A DNA stretch of 64,000 nt from Pseudomonas sp. BGr12 (GTDB taxonomy: Bacteria; Pseudomonadota; Gammaproteobacteria; Pseudomonadales; Pseudomonadaceae). This document shows positions 1-10,870 of the stretch, in pieces. The stretch lies in NCBI RefSeq assembly GCF_030272895.1, contig NZ_JALRNF010000010.1:76465-140464 (forward strand). Reading direction: 5' to 3'. Each line of letters starts with the position of its first letter. The stretch's first letter is position 1. The position numbers and the translations under genes were made by a program. Under the pieces are notes generated by a model, which had not been told where the DNA came from, did not search any database, and saw only the letters and a list, made by a program, of their open reading frames with translations.

Positions 1-3000
1 GCTTGCCGGTGGAACCGGAGGTATAGATCAGGTAGGCCTGGTGACCCGCCAGGCTCAGCGACGGCAGCGGCCCATCATCGACCTGGGCCAGTGCGGGAGC
101 TTCGTCTTCCAGGCACCAGGGCTCGACGCCGTCAGGTAGTTCGCCCAAGGCCTCGAACAGGCTGCGCTGGCCGAGCAACAGGCGGATGCCGCTGTCCTCG
201 ATCATGTAGTGCAGGCGTTCCAGCGGGTATTCCGGGTCCAGCGGCACATAGGCGCCACCGGCCTTGAGGATCGCCAACAGGCCGATCACCATCTCCAATG
301 AACGTTCCAGCGCCAGGCCGACACGTACCTGCGGGCCGACACCACGCTCACGCAGCACACGGGCCAACTGGTTGGCGCGGGCGTCCAGCTCGGCGTAGCT
401 CAGGTGCTGCCCGGCGAAGGTCAGGGCCAGGGCCTGGGGCTCACGTGCCGCCTGCGCACTGAACAGGCCTTCAATGGTGTGCTCCAGGCTCGCCTCGCCA
501 CCGCCTTCGAGAGTCGCGCGTTGCTGTTCCCCGGCGCTCAACATCGGCAACTCGCAGAGGCGCTGCTGGGGGTTGTCGAGCATGGCCGCCAACAGGTTTT
601 GCCAATGCTCGGCCATCATGGCAATGCGCGGCTCGTCGAACAGGTCGCGGCTGTAGGTCAGGCAGCAGCCCAGGCGACGGTCCAGGTCGGTGACTTCCAG
701 GTTGAGGTCGAACTTGGTCGCCCGGGCGTCGTTGACCAGGTAGTCCACCTGCATGCCGGCCAGTTGCCGGCTCTGCTGGAACGCCCAGCGCTGGACGTTG
801 CACATTACCTGGAACAGCGGGTTGTAGGCGGTGCTGCGCGCAGGCTGCAGGGCCTCCACCAGTTGATCGAACGGCAGGTCCTGGTGCGACTGGCCCTCGA
901 TCACGGTCTGGCGCACCTGGTCGATCAGCTCGCCCACGCGCATCTGCCCGTCGAGCTGGCAGCGCAGCACCTGGGTATTGAGGAAGGCCCCGATCAGCCC
1001 TTCGCTTTCCGGGCGGATACGGTTGGCCACCGGCGCACCGATGCGCAGGTCCTGCTGGCCGCTGTAGCGGTAGAGCAGCACGGCCAGCGTGGCGGTCATG
1101 GTCATGAACAGGGTCAGGCCGCGCTCGGCGTTAAAGGCCTGCACGCGTTCCGCCAGTTGCGGGTTCAGGTCGAAGCGATAGAGCTCGCCGCGATGGCTCT
1201 GCACCGCTGGACGCGGACGATCGGCCGGCAGCTCCAGCAGCGGATGCTCATCACCCAGTTTGGTCTTCCAGTAGTCCAACTGCCGCACGCCCTCCCCGTC
1301 CTCCAGCCAGTGACGCTGCCAGACGCTGTAGTCCAGGTACTGCACCGGCAACGGCGGCAGCGGCGATTCGCGCTCATCGACAAAGGCTTCATACAGCTCG
1401 CCCAGCTCGCGGGCGAAGATGTCCATGGCCCAGCCTTCGGTGACGATGTGGTGCAGGGTCAGGACAAAGTAGTGCTCGCGCTCGCCGGCCTTGACCAGGC
1501 AGGCACGCAGCAGCGGGCCGCGCTCCAGGTCGAAGGGCTGGTGCGCCTGGGCATCGGCGAAGGCCTGCAGGCGCTGCGCGCGCAGCTCGGCGCTGTCGGC
1601 GGAAAAGTCCTGCCAGTCCATCTGCACCGGGCTGTCGCCACCCACGCACTGATAAGGCACGCCATCGATGCTCGGGAAGGTGGTGCGCAAGGTTTCATGG
1701 CGCACGATCAGGGCCTGCAGGGCCTGTTCGAAACGGCTGACATCCAGCACGCCACGCAACCGCGCCATGCCGCCGACGTTGTAGGCCGGGCTGTCCGGCT
1801 CCATCTGCCAGAGGAACCACATGCGCTGCTGGGAGTACGACAAAGGCACCGCCTGGCGACGATCGATGCGGGCGATCTCGCCTTGCAGGTTGTGCGCGCC
1901 GCTGTGCTGGAGGCGCTCGACCTCGGCACAGAACGCGCCGAGCTCACTGGCCTCGAACAACACCCGCAACGGCAGCTCGACATCGCAGGCCTGGCGGGTG
2001 CGGGAAATGATCTGGGTGGCCAGCAACGAGTGTCCGCCCAGGGCGAAGAAGTCGTCCTGCAGGCCGATCTGCTGCAGGCCCAGCACCTCGCGCCAGATGG
2101 TAGCGATCGACTGTTGCAAGGCAGTGCCCGGCTCGATGTGTTCGCGGGTGCTCCACAGCGGTTCCGGCAGTGCCTTGCGGTCGATTTTGCCGCTCGGTCC
2201 CAGGGGCATCTGCGCCACCTGCATCAGCAGCGCCGGGACCATGTAGGCAGGCAATTGCTCGCCCAGTGCGGCCATAAGGCCGGCGCTGTTTTCCACGCCG
2301 CTGTAGTAGCCGACCAACTGGGCACCGGCGGCGGTCTGGCGAATCAGCACCACGGCCTGATCGACACCGGCTTGTGCCAGCAGGCACGCCTCGACTTCTT
2401 CCGGCTCGACACGAAAGCCACGCAGTTTCACTTGCTGATCCAGACGCCCCAGGTACTCCAGTGCCGCCAGGGAGGCGACCCAGCGCGCCCGGTCGCCACT
2501 GCGGTAGAGACGCAGGCCATCGCCGTCGGGCTGCGGCACGAAACGCTCGGCGGTCAGCCCGGCGCGGCCCAGGTAACCCCGCGCCAGCCCTGCCCCGCCC
2601 AGGTACAGTTCACCGGGAACACCCGGCGCACTCGGTTGCAGTTCGTCGTCCAGCACCCGGCACAGCACGTTGGCCAGCGGCCGGCCGATCGGCGAGCGCG
2701 TGCCGTCGGTCCCGGCACAGTGCCAGTGGGTGACGTTGATGGCGGTTTCGGTCGGCCCGTAGCGGTTGTGCAGCGCGACCTGCGGCAGCACTTGCAGCAC
2801 TCGGTCGCGCAGTGCAGCCGACAGCGCCTCGCCACCGGAAAACAGCCGGCGCAGGCTGCTGCAGCTCGCGGCCAGCGGTTCCTGGATAAACACCTGCAAC
2901 AGCGCCGGCACGAAATGCAAGGTGGTCACCCCATGCTCGCGCACCAGCGTGGCGATGCGTTGCGGGTCACGGTGCTCGCCGGGACCGGCCAGCACCAGGC

Positions 3001-6000
3001 GGCACCCGGTGACCAGCGGCCAGAAGCACTCCCACACTGATACGTCGAAACTGATCGGCGCCTTCTGCATCAGCACATCGTGCTCGTCCAGCGCGTACTG
3101 CGCCTGCATCCAGTGCAGGCGCTCGGCCAGGGCCGCATGGGTGTTGCCCACGCCCTTGGGTTGGCCGGTGGAACCGGAGGTGTAGATCACATAGGCCAGG
3201 TTGTCGCCGTGCAGGTGCAGGCCCGGTGGCTGGCACGGCCAGCTGTCGAGCTTGAGCCGGTCCATGGCGATGGCACTGACGCCCGCCACCTGCGGCAAGC
3301 GTTCCAGCACCTCACTGTGACTGAGCAGCAGGCTGGCGCCACAGTCGGCGAGCATGTAGGCCAGGCGCTCGGCCGGGTAGTCGACGTCCAGCGGCACATA
3401 GGCGCCGCCGGCCTTGAGAATCGCCAGCACGCCGATGAGCAACTGCGGCGAACGTTCGGCGGCGATGGCCACGCAGACGTCCGGGCCAACACCCTTGTCG
3501 CGCAGGTAATGGGCCAGGCGGTTGGCCTGCTGGTGCAGGCTGGCGTAGTCGAGGCTGCCGCCGTCCCAGACCAGGGCGGTGCGTTGCGGGGTCAGGCGGG
3601 CCTGTTCATTGAGCTGTTCTACCAGCCACTGGCGAGGCTGCGGCGCTGGCGCCTGGCCCCACTGCTGTAGCTGGATGCGAGCTTGGGCATCGAGCAGTTG
3701 CACGTCGCCAATGGCCAGGGACGGTGTCGCACAGACCTGCTCCAGCAGGCCAAGCAGTTGCCCGCCCAGGCGCTGCACGCTGGCGGCGTCGAACAACGCG
3801 CTGGCGTAGTCGAAGGACAGGGTCAGGCGGCCCTGATGATCCTCCTCACTGTGCAATTGCAGGTCGAACTTGGCCTCGCGGCTGTGCCACGGCAACTCTT
3901 CGGCGAGCAGACCGGGCAAGCGTCGCAGTGCACCGAGGTCGCGCTGCTGATGATTGAACATGACCTGGAACAGGCCCTGCTCGCGAGCGTCGGGGAAAGC
4001 GGCAAGCAGTTGTTCGAACGGCAGGTCCTGGTGGGCCTGGGCCTCCAGCGTCGTCTGCCGGACCCGGGCCAACAGATCGTTGAACGACGAGCGTGAATCC
4101 AGCTGTGCGCGCAGCACCTGGGTATTGATGAAGAAGCCCACCAGCCCCTGGGTTTCCAACCGTGGACGGTTGGCATTGGGCACCCCGACACGAATGTCGG
4201 ACTGGCCGGTGTAACGGTGTAACAGGCTCTGGAAACCGGCCAGCAGCACCATGAACAGCGTGCTGTCATGCTCGCGGGCGGTGTGGCGCAGCGCTTCGCC
4301 CAGGCTTGTCGGTACCCGCAGGCTCAGCCGTGCGGCGGCCTGGTGGTGCTGGCCCGAGCGGGGATGATCGGTGGCCAGGTCGAGCACAGGATGTTCGTCG
4401 CCCAGTTGCGCTTTCCAGTAGCTCAGTTGCCGCGTGGCTTCACCTTCGGCCAGCCACTGGCGCTGCCAGACACCATGGTCGGCATAGCCCGGGCCCAGTG
4501 CCGGCAACTCCACCAGCTGGCCCTGGCAGCGCGCTGCATACAGGCGCGAGAACTCGTCGATCAGGATGTTCATCGACCAGCCGTCGGCGATGATGTGGTG
4601 CAGGGTCACCCACAGTTGATGGTCCTCGTCATCGAGACGCACCAGGGTCACCCGCAGCAGGGGGCCGGCCTGTAGATCGAACGGCTGCTGCGCGTCTTCA
4701 TCGCGCCGGGCCCGCACTTCATCGCTGTCGACAGCGCTCAGATCCAGGTGGCGGAGCTGGAACGGCGCTGCCGGCAGGATGCGCTGCAGGGCCTGGCCAT
4801 CGGCTTCGGTAAACACCGTGCGCAGGGATTCATGACGCTCGACCAGGGCCTGAAAACTGCCTTGCAGGGCCACCGGGTCCAGCTCGCCGCGCAGGCGCAA
4901 CGCGCCGGGAATATTGTAGGCGGCGCTGTGCGGCTCCAGTTGCCAGGTCAGCCACAAACGGTTCTGCGCCAACGACTGGGGCAAGGCCTGGGCACGGTCG
5001 AGCCGGCCGATTGTGGTGCGGGCGCAACCATCGCACTGCTGCACTGCCGCCACCGCGGCGCAGAAGTCCGCCAGGGTCGGCGACTCGAACAGCAGGCGCA
5101 GTTCCAGCTGCAGGCCCAGTTCATCATTGAGTCGGGCGGTGAGCTGGGTGGCGGCGATGGAGTTGCCGCCCAGCAGGAAGAAGTGATCGTCGCTGGCGAC
5201 CTGCTCCAGCCCCAACTGTTCACACCACAGGCGGGCAATCCGGCTGTGCAGGGCATCGCCCGTTACCACTGCGCTGGTCGCCGCGGATGGCTGTGCATCC
5301 GGGAAACGCGCATAGCAATCCAGGCTGCCATCGCTCATGCGCAGACGGCAGGCCGAGCGTTGCAGCTTGCCGCTGGAGGTCTTGGGCAATGCGCCAGGGT
5401 TGAGCAACAGCACCACCGCCGGGGCCTGCTGGCAGGCGTCGGCGACGACCTGGCGCAGGGTCTTGATCAGGCTTTCAGGCGGTACGGCCTTCTGCACGTT
5501 GCGGCTGATCTCCACGGCAACGCCGATCCCCTCCTCGCCCTGGTCGTCGACGGCGAACACTGCGACCCGACCCTTGCGCAACACCTCGACTTCGCGCTCC
5601 AGGGTCTTTTCCAGATCCTGCGGGTAGAGGTTGTGACCGCGCACAATCAGCAGGTCCTTGAGGCGACCGGTGACGAACAGTTCACCCTCGCGCAAAAAGC
5701 CCAGGTCGCCGGTACGCAACCAGGTGTGGCCACCCTGCTCGACGAAGGTCCGCGCCGAGGCTTCGGGGTTGCGCCAATAGCCCTTGGCGATGCTCGGCCC
5801 CCGTGCCCAGATTTCGCCAATCTGGTTGTCGGCCAGCACACTCAGGCTTTGCGGATCGACAATCTGCACGCCATGCCCGGGCTGGCTGCGACCGCAACTC
5901 ATCTGTACCGAATCGGTGCCGGCCTGCGCGCTGTTGCGCGCCAGGGCCTGGGCATCGAGCGTCAAGGCGCCGATACCCTGGCCACGCGCGCCGCCACTGA

Positions 6001-7010
6001 CGAAGAGGGTTGCTTCTGCCAGGCCGTAGCTGGCGAAGAAGCTCTGCTCTGCAAAACCGCAGACGGCAAATTTCTGCGCAAACGCCTGCAGGCTGTCCTG
6101 GCGGATCGGCTCGGAACCGGAATAGGCCACGCGCCAGCGGCTCAGGTCGAGGCTGGCCAGGGCGGCACTGCTGACCCGCTCGCTGCACAATCGATAGGCG
6201 AAGTCCGGGCCACCGCTGATGGTGCCGCCATGGTCGCTGATCGCCTGCAGCCAGCGTTGCGGCCGGGCGAGGAAATACGCCGGCGCCATCAACACACAGG
6301 GCACGCCGCTGAAGATCGGTTGCAGCAGACCGCCGATCAGGCCCATGTCGTGGTACAGCGGCAACCAACTGACGATCACGTCGTCCGGGTTCAGGTCGAT
6401 GCCGAAGCCATGACGGATCAACACCTCGTTGGCCACCAGGTTGCCGTGGCTGACCTGCACGCCCTTGGGCAAGGCCGTGGAGCCTGAGGTGTATTGCAGG
6501 AAGGCGATGTCATCGGGCTGCAATTCGGGCGCCTGCCAGTGGCCGGACAGTTCGGCGTCCAACCGATCGACCGCCAGCAACTGCGGCGCCGCCTCCCCGG
6601 CCAGTACCTCCAGAGCCTGGAGGCTGTCGTGCAGGGCGCTGGTGGTGAGCAGCAGGCGCGGCTCGGCGTCGTCGATGATCGACAGCAAGCGTTCCTGGTG
6701 ATGACGGCGCGACGACTCCGGTGGATAGGCCGGTACAGCGATGACCCCGGCGTACAGGCAACCGAAGAACGCCGCGACGTAATCAGGGCCACTGGGGAAC
6801 AACAGGATGGCACGATCGCCGAAGCTGGTACGCGCCTGCAGCGCGGCTGCGATGGTGCGCGCGCGCAGGTCCAGGTCCTGGTAGGTCAGCACGGCTTCCT
6901 CCCGCGGGTCGTCGGCCAGAAAGCGCAAGGCAACCCGCTCCGGGGTTTGCGCAGCACGTTGTGCCAGTGCCTGGACCAGCGTGACCGGGAGTTCGAAGGC
7001 GTCCGTCATG
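1..7010 (-). CDS. pvdL: Pyoverdine chromophore NRPS, PvdL-like (3' end outside window)
   Basis: Non-ribosomal peptide synthetase that, by family, starts pyoverdine chromophore assembly in the cytoplasm. About 2336 codons are visible from ATG 7008-7010 (start MTDAFELPV, AGGAACC upstream); the gene runs off the left edge. Domain order is an acyl-CoA ligase (about 7010-5270, motif YTSGSTALPKG), a carrier domain (LGGNS near 5165-5185), condensation (about 5010-3700, HHIIADG), adenylation (about 3640-2160, YTSGSTGQPKG), carrier (LGGHS near 2030-2060), condensation (about 1900-560, HHIVTEG) and the start of a second adenylation domain (YTSGSTGK). An N-terminal acyl-ligase plus a first amino-acid module without an epimerase is the known PvdL layout, where that module loads L-Glu. 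The first adenylation pocket reads D-V-W-H-F-G-R-I-N by eye; I do not assign a substrate from it. Divergent from pvdS with a PvdS-type box upstream. Confidence 0.9.
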
Positions 7011-7118
7011 GGAAGGTTCCTGCCAGAGTCTGTACGTGAAATCAGGGCCCGACCGTCGCGCCTGCCACGGGTGCGGCAAGGTGGTGCGCGTCGGGCGCCG
7101 GGGGATGTACACAGAGGA

Positions 7119-7142
7119 ACGGATGGCCAGGGCAAATAATTA
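7119..7142 (-). promoter_or_regulatory. PvdS-type promoter box (IS box) upstream of pvdL
   Basis: Read on the minus strand this is TAATT-N16-CGT. The known PvdS consensus is TAAAT-N16-CGT, so there is one mismatch. It lies 109 bases before the pvdL start codon. A perfect copy lies upstream of the nearby acetyltransferase gene, and both share TTGCCC within the spacer. Confidence 0.6.
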
Positions 7143-7250
7143 GGTGGATGCCTGCCGGGGGCAGTAGGCCCGAAGCGCAGGATTTTTGAAGCGGATCACA
7201 ATCCCGGGCTTAGAACTAAAAGATATGAAGAAACATTACTTTTCGCATTT

Positions 7251-7269
7251 GACAATAATTATCATTACG
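7251..7269. promoter_or_regulatory. Fur box in the pvdS promoter region
   Basis: GACAATAATTATCATTACG matches about 15 of 19 positions of the Fur consensus GATAATGATAATCATTATC. It lies 76 bases before the pvdS ATG, in the divergent pvdL-pvdS region. Iron-loaded Fur repression of pvdS is established in Pseudomonas. Confidence 0.8.
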
Positions 7270-7344
7270 AATAGTTTGTCGCACGTCGTAGGAAGCCTCC
7301 TAGTTTGGAGTGCTCCCCTTCCCTCATAGAGCAAGGTGATTTCC

Positions 7345-7875
7345 ATGGCGGAACAACTATCCACAAGTAAGTGCGATTCACCGTTACTCCAGGCGTTCGT
7401 CGACAACCGCAGCATCCTGGTCAAGATCGCCGCACGCATCACCGGCTGTCGCTCCCGCGCCGAAGACGTGGTGCAGGATGCCTTCTTTCGGCTGAGCTCC
7501 GCGCCGCAGATCACCTCCTCGTTCAAGGCCCAGCTCAGCTACCTGTTCCAGATCGTGCGCAACCTGGCCATCGACCACTATCGCAAGCAGGCCATGGAGC
7601 TCAAATACTCCGGCAGCGAAGAGGAAGGCCTGAACGTGGTGGTCCAGGGCGCTTCGCCGGAAGCCACGCACATCAACTACGCCACCCTGGAACACATCGC
7701 CGAAGCGCTGAACGACCTGCCCCAGCGCACCCGCTACGCCTTCGAGATGTACCGCCTGCATGGCGTACCGCAGAAGGACATCGCCAAGGAACTGGGGGTA
7801 TCGCCGACTTTGGTCAACTTCATGATCCGCGACGCCCTGATCCATTGTCGGAAAGTCTCAAGCCAGAAGGTTTGA
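7345..7875 (+). CDS. pvdS: ECF sigma factor PvdS (PfrI/PbrA family)
   Basis: Iron-starvation sigma factor that directs RNA polymerase to pyoverdine genes. It has 176 residues, normal for the family. The region 2 helix is visible (AEDVVQDAFFRLSS, then SYLFQIVRNLAIDHYRKQ), as is region 4 (LPQRTRYAFEMYRLHG...DIAKELGVSPTLVNFMI). Start chosen at ATG 7345 with AAGGTG upstream; a GTG three codons earlier is possible. It is divergent from pvdL, has a Fur box upstream, and the target-type boxes for pvdL and the neighbouring acetyltransferase sit within 1.7 kb. Convergent with the acetyltransferase gene, with a hairpin between them. Confidence 0.95.
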   Translation: MAEQLSTSKCDSPLLQAFVDNRSILVKIAARITGCRSRAEDVVQDAFFRLSSAPQITSSFKAQLSYLFQIVRNLAIDHYRKQAMELKYSGSEEEGLNVVVQGASPEATHINYATLEHIAEALNDLPQRTRYAFEMYRLHGVPQKDIAKELGVSPTLVNFMIRDALIHCRKVSSQKV

Positions 7876-7883
7876 AACTGCAC

Positions 7884-7908
7884 GCTGCAAGCCTAAAGCT
7901 TGCAGCGC
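7884..7908. terminator. Hairpin between convergent pvdS and acetyltransferase genes
   Basis: Perfect 10-bp inverted repeat CGCTGCAAGC / GCTTGCAGCG with loop CTAAA. It overlaps the last codons and TAG stop (7893-7895) of the minus-strand acetyltransferase. No clear T-run follows on either side, so termination is inferred from position and symmetry. Confidence 0.4.
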
Positions 7909-8897
7909 TCGAAGAAGCGCTCCCTGCCCAGAATCATCAACGCCGCACGCTTGTGCGGGAAATCGAACTCCTTCTCGCAATGAAAGCACTGCTCGTGCAT
8001 GTAGCCGATCATCTTGGCGTTGTCGGCGCGCGGCTCGGCGACCACCCGCTGGGTGCGCGGATCATCGAGGAACAGGTAGTGGACCAGGGCCGACAACCAG
8101 CTGGCCACCTTGTGCGGCCCGCGGTGCTGTTCTTCACCCACCAGCATATGAATGCCGCGGTCGTAGTCGTCGACGCCATAGAACGGCGCGATGCGGTCTT
8201 CCTTGGCCCAGTAGGCCTCGAAATAGGCAAAGGGCTCGTCGTCGAAGCAGCCGATCAGGGTCAGGCTGTGCGGGTCGGCCGCCAACTTGTCCAGGTAGTC
8301 GCGATGCTGCTCCAGGCTGCCACCTTCCTGCCAGAAGTTCAGGACCCGGGGATTGTTCTGCCAGCGGTTGAAACGCTCCAGGTCCTGATCGATTTCCAGG
8401 GTGCGCAGCGACACCCAGGCGCCTAGCCTGGCGTCGAATCGGCGATACACTTCGCCCCGAGGTTTCGGCGCGCGACGCGGATGGCGCTTGCCCTCGGTGA
8501 TCTGCATTTGCTGCGGGTAGGCATCACTATAAGCATGGCCCAGCCAGGGCTGGGGCAACTGCCAGAACAGGCTGCGTTCACAGATGTAGAGACCGGCCTG
8601 GCTCTGGGCAACCAGCAGGCCGCTGCGCAAGGCATCGAGGGGCGCGGGGTCCAGATGCCAGGTCAGGCGCTGGCACCCGGGATCGCGAGCAAAGAGCCAG
8701 TAGCAGGCGGCCCACAAGGCCTGCTGCGGGCGGTCACGGGCCAGGTCCTCAAGGTGTACCTGCAAGGTTTCGCCGCGTTCCAGGCGCACGCGAATCAGTG
8801 GGCTGCCTTCGAGCACCAGGCTCAGGCAGCAATCCGTTTCATCGGCGGCCAGGTCGCGCCAACGGGGCAAGGGGTGCAAAGCAGTGTCGAACGGCAT
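7893..8897 (-). CDS. IucB/AlcB-type siderophore acetyltransferase (GNAT fold)
   Basis: Predicted acyl-CoA N-acyltransferase of 334 residues, like the hydroxylysine/hydroxyornithine acetylases of siderophore pathways. The C-terminal half (about 145-330) holds the GNAT-type core: LEIDQDLERFNRWQNNPRV, EAYWAKEDRIAPFY, GIHMLVGEEQHRGPHKV and RVVAEPRADNAKMIGYM. The N-terminal half (1-140) is the less conserved extension seen in IucB-like proteins. A perfect PvdS-type box lies 40 bases before the start, so it very likely belongs to the pyoverdine regulon. Its substrate (for example hydroxyornithine in the pyoverdine peptide) cannot be read from sequence. Confidence 0.75.
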   Translation of the reverse strand: MPFDTALHPLPRWRDLAADETDCCLSLVLEGSPLIRVRLERGETLQVHLEDLARDRPQQALWAACYWLFARDPGCQRLTWHLDPAPLDALRSGLLVAQSQAGLYICERSLFWQLPQPWLGHAYSDAYPQQMQITEGKRHPRRAPKPRGEVYRRFDARLGAWVSLRTLEIDQDLERFNRWQNNPRVLNFWQEGGSLEQHRDYLDKLAADPHSLTLIGCFDDEPFAYFEAYWAKEDRIAPFYGVDDYDRGIHMLVGEEQHRGPHKVASWLSALVHYLFLDDPRTQRVVAEPRADNAKMIGYMHEQCFHCEKEFDFPHKRAALMILGRERFFERCKL

Positions 8898-8936
8898 GAT
8901 CCGGGCTCACGAAGGAAAGAGTACTCACCCTTGTGA

Positions 8937-8960
8937 ACGTGGCCGCCACGGGCAAATTTA
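8937..8960 (-). promoter_or_regulatory. Perfect PvdS-type promoter box for the acetyltransferase gene
   Basis: Minus-strand reading TAAAT-N16-CGT matches the PvdS consensus exactly, 40 bases before the ATG at 8897. The box overlaps the TAA stop codon (8958-8960) of the upstream minus-strand solute-binding gene, so the promoter is embedded in the end of that gene. Confidence 0.75.
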
Positions 8961-9761
8961 GTCGCTCGCCGGCGAAGTGACGTTGATCCGATAAGGCTGG
9001 AAAATCCGCAGCAATTCACCCTGCTCGCGCAACTGCTGCAACAGCCGGGCGAAGTCCTGGGCACTGATCGGCGCACCGGGGCGCAGCAAGGCGTAATGGT
9101 GATAGACCTGGTCGACGCGCTCGGAGGCCAGCAACTGTCCGGCACTCTCCGGGTTACGCGCGAGAAAGTCACTGAGGTAGGAACGCGTCACCAGGGCGAC
9201 GTCGGCGCGCCCACGCTGGACCATCAACAGGTTGCTGTCATGGGAGTAGGTCAGGGTTGCATTGTAATGACTGGCCAGGTAGCCGGGGTCGGAATTGAAG
9301 TCGGCGAAGGCATAGTGATAACCGCTGTACAGCGCCAGGCGCTTGCCGCGCAGGTCGGCAAAATACTGCTCGTTGCGATCGGGTTGGCGGTGGGTGACGT
9401 ACAGCTCGACATCTTCCAGGCCCATGTCGACGGTCTCATGGGCAATGCGCTCCCAGCCCCAGCGCGGATTCTCGAAAATCGCCATGTCGGTGCGCCCCTG
9501 TTGCAGATCACCGAAGCGACGAGGAATCGAGGTGGGTACCAGGACGAAGCGGTAGCGCTGCTGGGCATTGTTCAGGGCCTGGACCAACTGTGGCAACAGT
9601 CCGCTATCGGCGCCCTTCTCCGGGCGCACCGTATAAGGAGGGAAATGCGCCGCACCCACCTTGACTTCAACTTCCTCCAGCGCCCGGGCCGGTGACATCA
9701 CCCACAAGGTGACGAGCATGATCAGGACAGGCATCACCTGAAGCTTGGGCGTTGGAATCAA
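8958..9761 (-). CDS. Periplasmic solute-binding-like protein (SBP_bac_3 family)
   Basis: 267 residues with a hydrophobic N-terminal segment (VLIMLVTLWVMSPARA) that fits a signal peptide. The mature part reads like an amino-acid-type periplasmic binding fold (AAHFPPYTVRPEKGADSGLLPQ, FGDLQQGRTDMAIFEN, LRGKRLALYSGYHY, MVQRGRADVALVTRSYL). No ABC permease or ATPase gene is adjacent, so it may serve as a sensor or an orphan binding protein rather than in transport. The longest reading begins with TTG at 9761; an ATG at 9734 (MPVLIMLV) is an alternative. Confidence 0.7.
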   Translation of the reverse strand: MIPTPKLQVMPVLIMLVTLWVMSPARALEEVEVKVGAAHFPPYTVRPEKGADSGLLPQLVQALNNAQQRYRFVLVPTSIPRRFGDLQQGRTDMAIFENPRWGWERIAHETVDMGLEDVELYVTHRQPDRNEQYFADLRGKRLALYSGYHYAFADFNSDPGYLASHYNATLTYSHDSNLLMVQRGRADVALVTRSYLSDFLARNPESAGQLLASERVDQVYHHYALLRPGAPISAQDFARLLQQLREQGELLRIFQPYRINVTSPASD

Positions 9762-9930
9762 AGCAACACACTCATTGTGGGTTTAAGTCGGAATCCACTT
9801 AAGCTAGGCGTTTTCCGGGCACCGCACAACTGGCAAATGTGCCAGTAGACGGATACAGGCAAAATGCCATGGTATATCGTCAACGCCCGAGTTTGGCTAC
9901 GCTCTAGCGAGTCTTGGAAGGGAGCCTACT

Positions 9931-10482
9931 ATGGGCCATTGGCTGGTGATCGATCTGGAAGCAACCACTGACGATGGGGGTTGGCCGGTCACGGATATGG
10001 AAGTCATCGAAATCGGCGCGACGCTGGTCAATCGCCAGGGACGTGAGGTCGACCATTTCCAGCGTTTCATCAAACCGCGGCGACGCCCGCAACTGACGCC
10101 TTTCTGCCGTGAACTGACCCATATCAGCCAGGCCAGCGTCGACTCGGCCGCCACCTTCAGCGAGGTCTGGGGCCAGTTCGAACGCTGGATCGGGCACCAC
10201 AAGGCCCACCTGCAAGCCTGGGTCAGCTGGGGCGACTACGATCGCCAGCAATTGCTCCAGGAATGGCAACAGCACCAGATCCACAGCCTGCTGGAGGCGC
10301 TGCCGCACATCAACCTCAAGCAGCGCTTCGCCAAGGCTCGCCAGCTCCAGCGCCCGCTGGGCCTGAACGGCGCCCTGCAACTGGCCGGGCTGCAATTCAG
10401 CGGCCAGCAACACCGGGCCCTGGAAGATGCCCGCAATACCGCACGCCTGCTGCCCCTGAGCCTGCCGGCGGTTGGCACCTGA
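9931..10482 (+). CDS. 3'-5' exonuclease, DEDDh (RNase T-like) family
   Basis: 183 residues with a DEDD exonuclease fold. ExoI motif VIDLEATTDDGG (DxE) is near residue 7, ExoII-type SWGDYDRQQLLQEW near residue 100, and ExoIII HRALEDARNTARL (HxAxxDA) near residue 155. Related to the ERI-1/KapD-like group of small stand-alone nucleases that trim single-stranded RNA or DNA 3' ends; the substrate here is unknown. ATG 9931 is preceded by AAGGGAG. It is followed 70 bases later by ppnP on the same strand and divergent from the solute-binding gene. Confidence 0.85.
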   Translation: MGHWLVIDLEATTDDGGWPVTDMEVIEIGATLVNRQGREVDHFQRFIKPRRRPQLTPFCRELTHISQASVDSAATFSEVWGQFERWIGHHKAHLQAWVSWGDYDRQQLLQEWQQHQIHSLLEALPHINLKQRFAKARQLQRPLGLNGALQLAGLQFSGQQHRALEDARNTARLLPLSLPAVGT

Positions 10483-10552
10483 AAGCGGATGACGGCGCCG
10501 GGAGCCTTGGGCATACTGGCCAGCCTTTTCAGCCCCTTTTCAGGAGTCGCCC

Positions 10553-10837
10553 ATGTTTAAGGTCAACGAGTACTTTGATGGCACCGTCAAGTCGATCGCT
10601 TTCGGCACTGCCGAAGGCCCGGCCACCGTCGGCGTGATGGCCCCCGGCGAGTACGAATTCGGCACCGCCCAGCGTGAAATCATGCACGTTGTTTCCGGCG
10701 CCCTGACCGTCAAGCTGCCTGATAGCGACAACTGGGAAACCTTCAGCGCCGGCAGCCAGTTCAATGTACCGGCCAACAGCAAGTTCCAGCTGAAAGTAGC
10801 TGTAGACACCGCCTACCTCTGCGAATACCGCGGCTGA
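10553..10837 (+). CDS. ppnP: Pyrimidine/purine nucleoside phosphorylase PpnP
   Basis: 94-residue cupin-fold enzyme (formerly YaiE/DUF1255) that phosphorolyses several nucleosides to base and ribose-1-phosphate. Family length and signature segments are present: [36 protein letters not shown] and [20 protein letters not shown] strong CAGGAG ribosome site precedes the ATG. It ends just before a REP inverted pair. Confidence 0.9.
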   Translation: MFKVNEYFDGTVKSIAFGTAEGPATVGVMAPGEYEFGTAQREIMHVVSGALTVKLPDSDNWETFSAGSQFNVPANSKFQLKVAVDTAYLCEYRG

Positions 10838-10870
10838 TATTCCCGGCAACCTAACGCCGCTGTCGACTGC

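Noticed and set aside
404-3040. Plus-strand open frame of 878 codons
   Set aside because: It is the antisense shadow of the GC-rich NRPS gene; composition is low-complexity (Gln, Leu, His, Ala) and no motif is visible.
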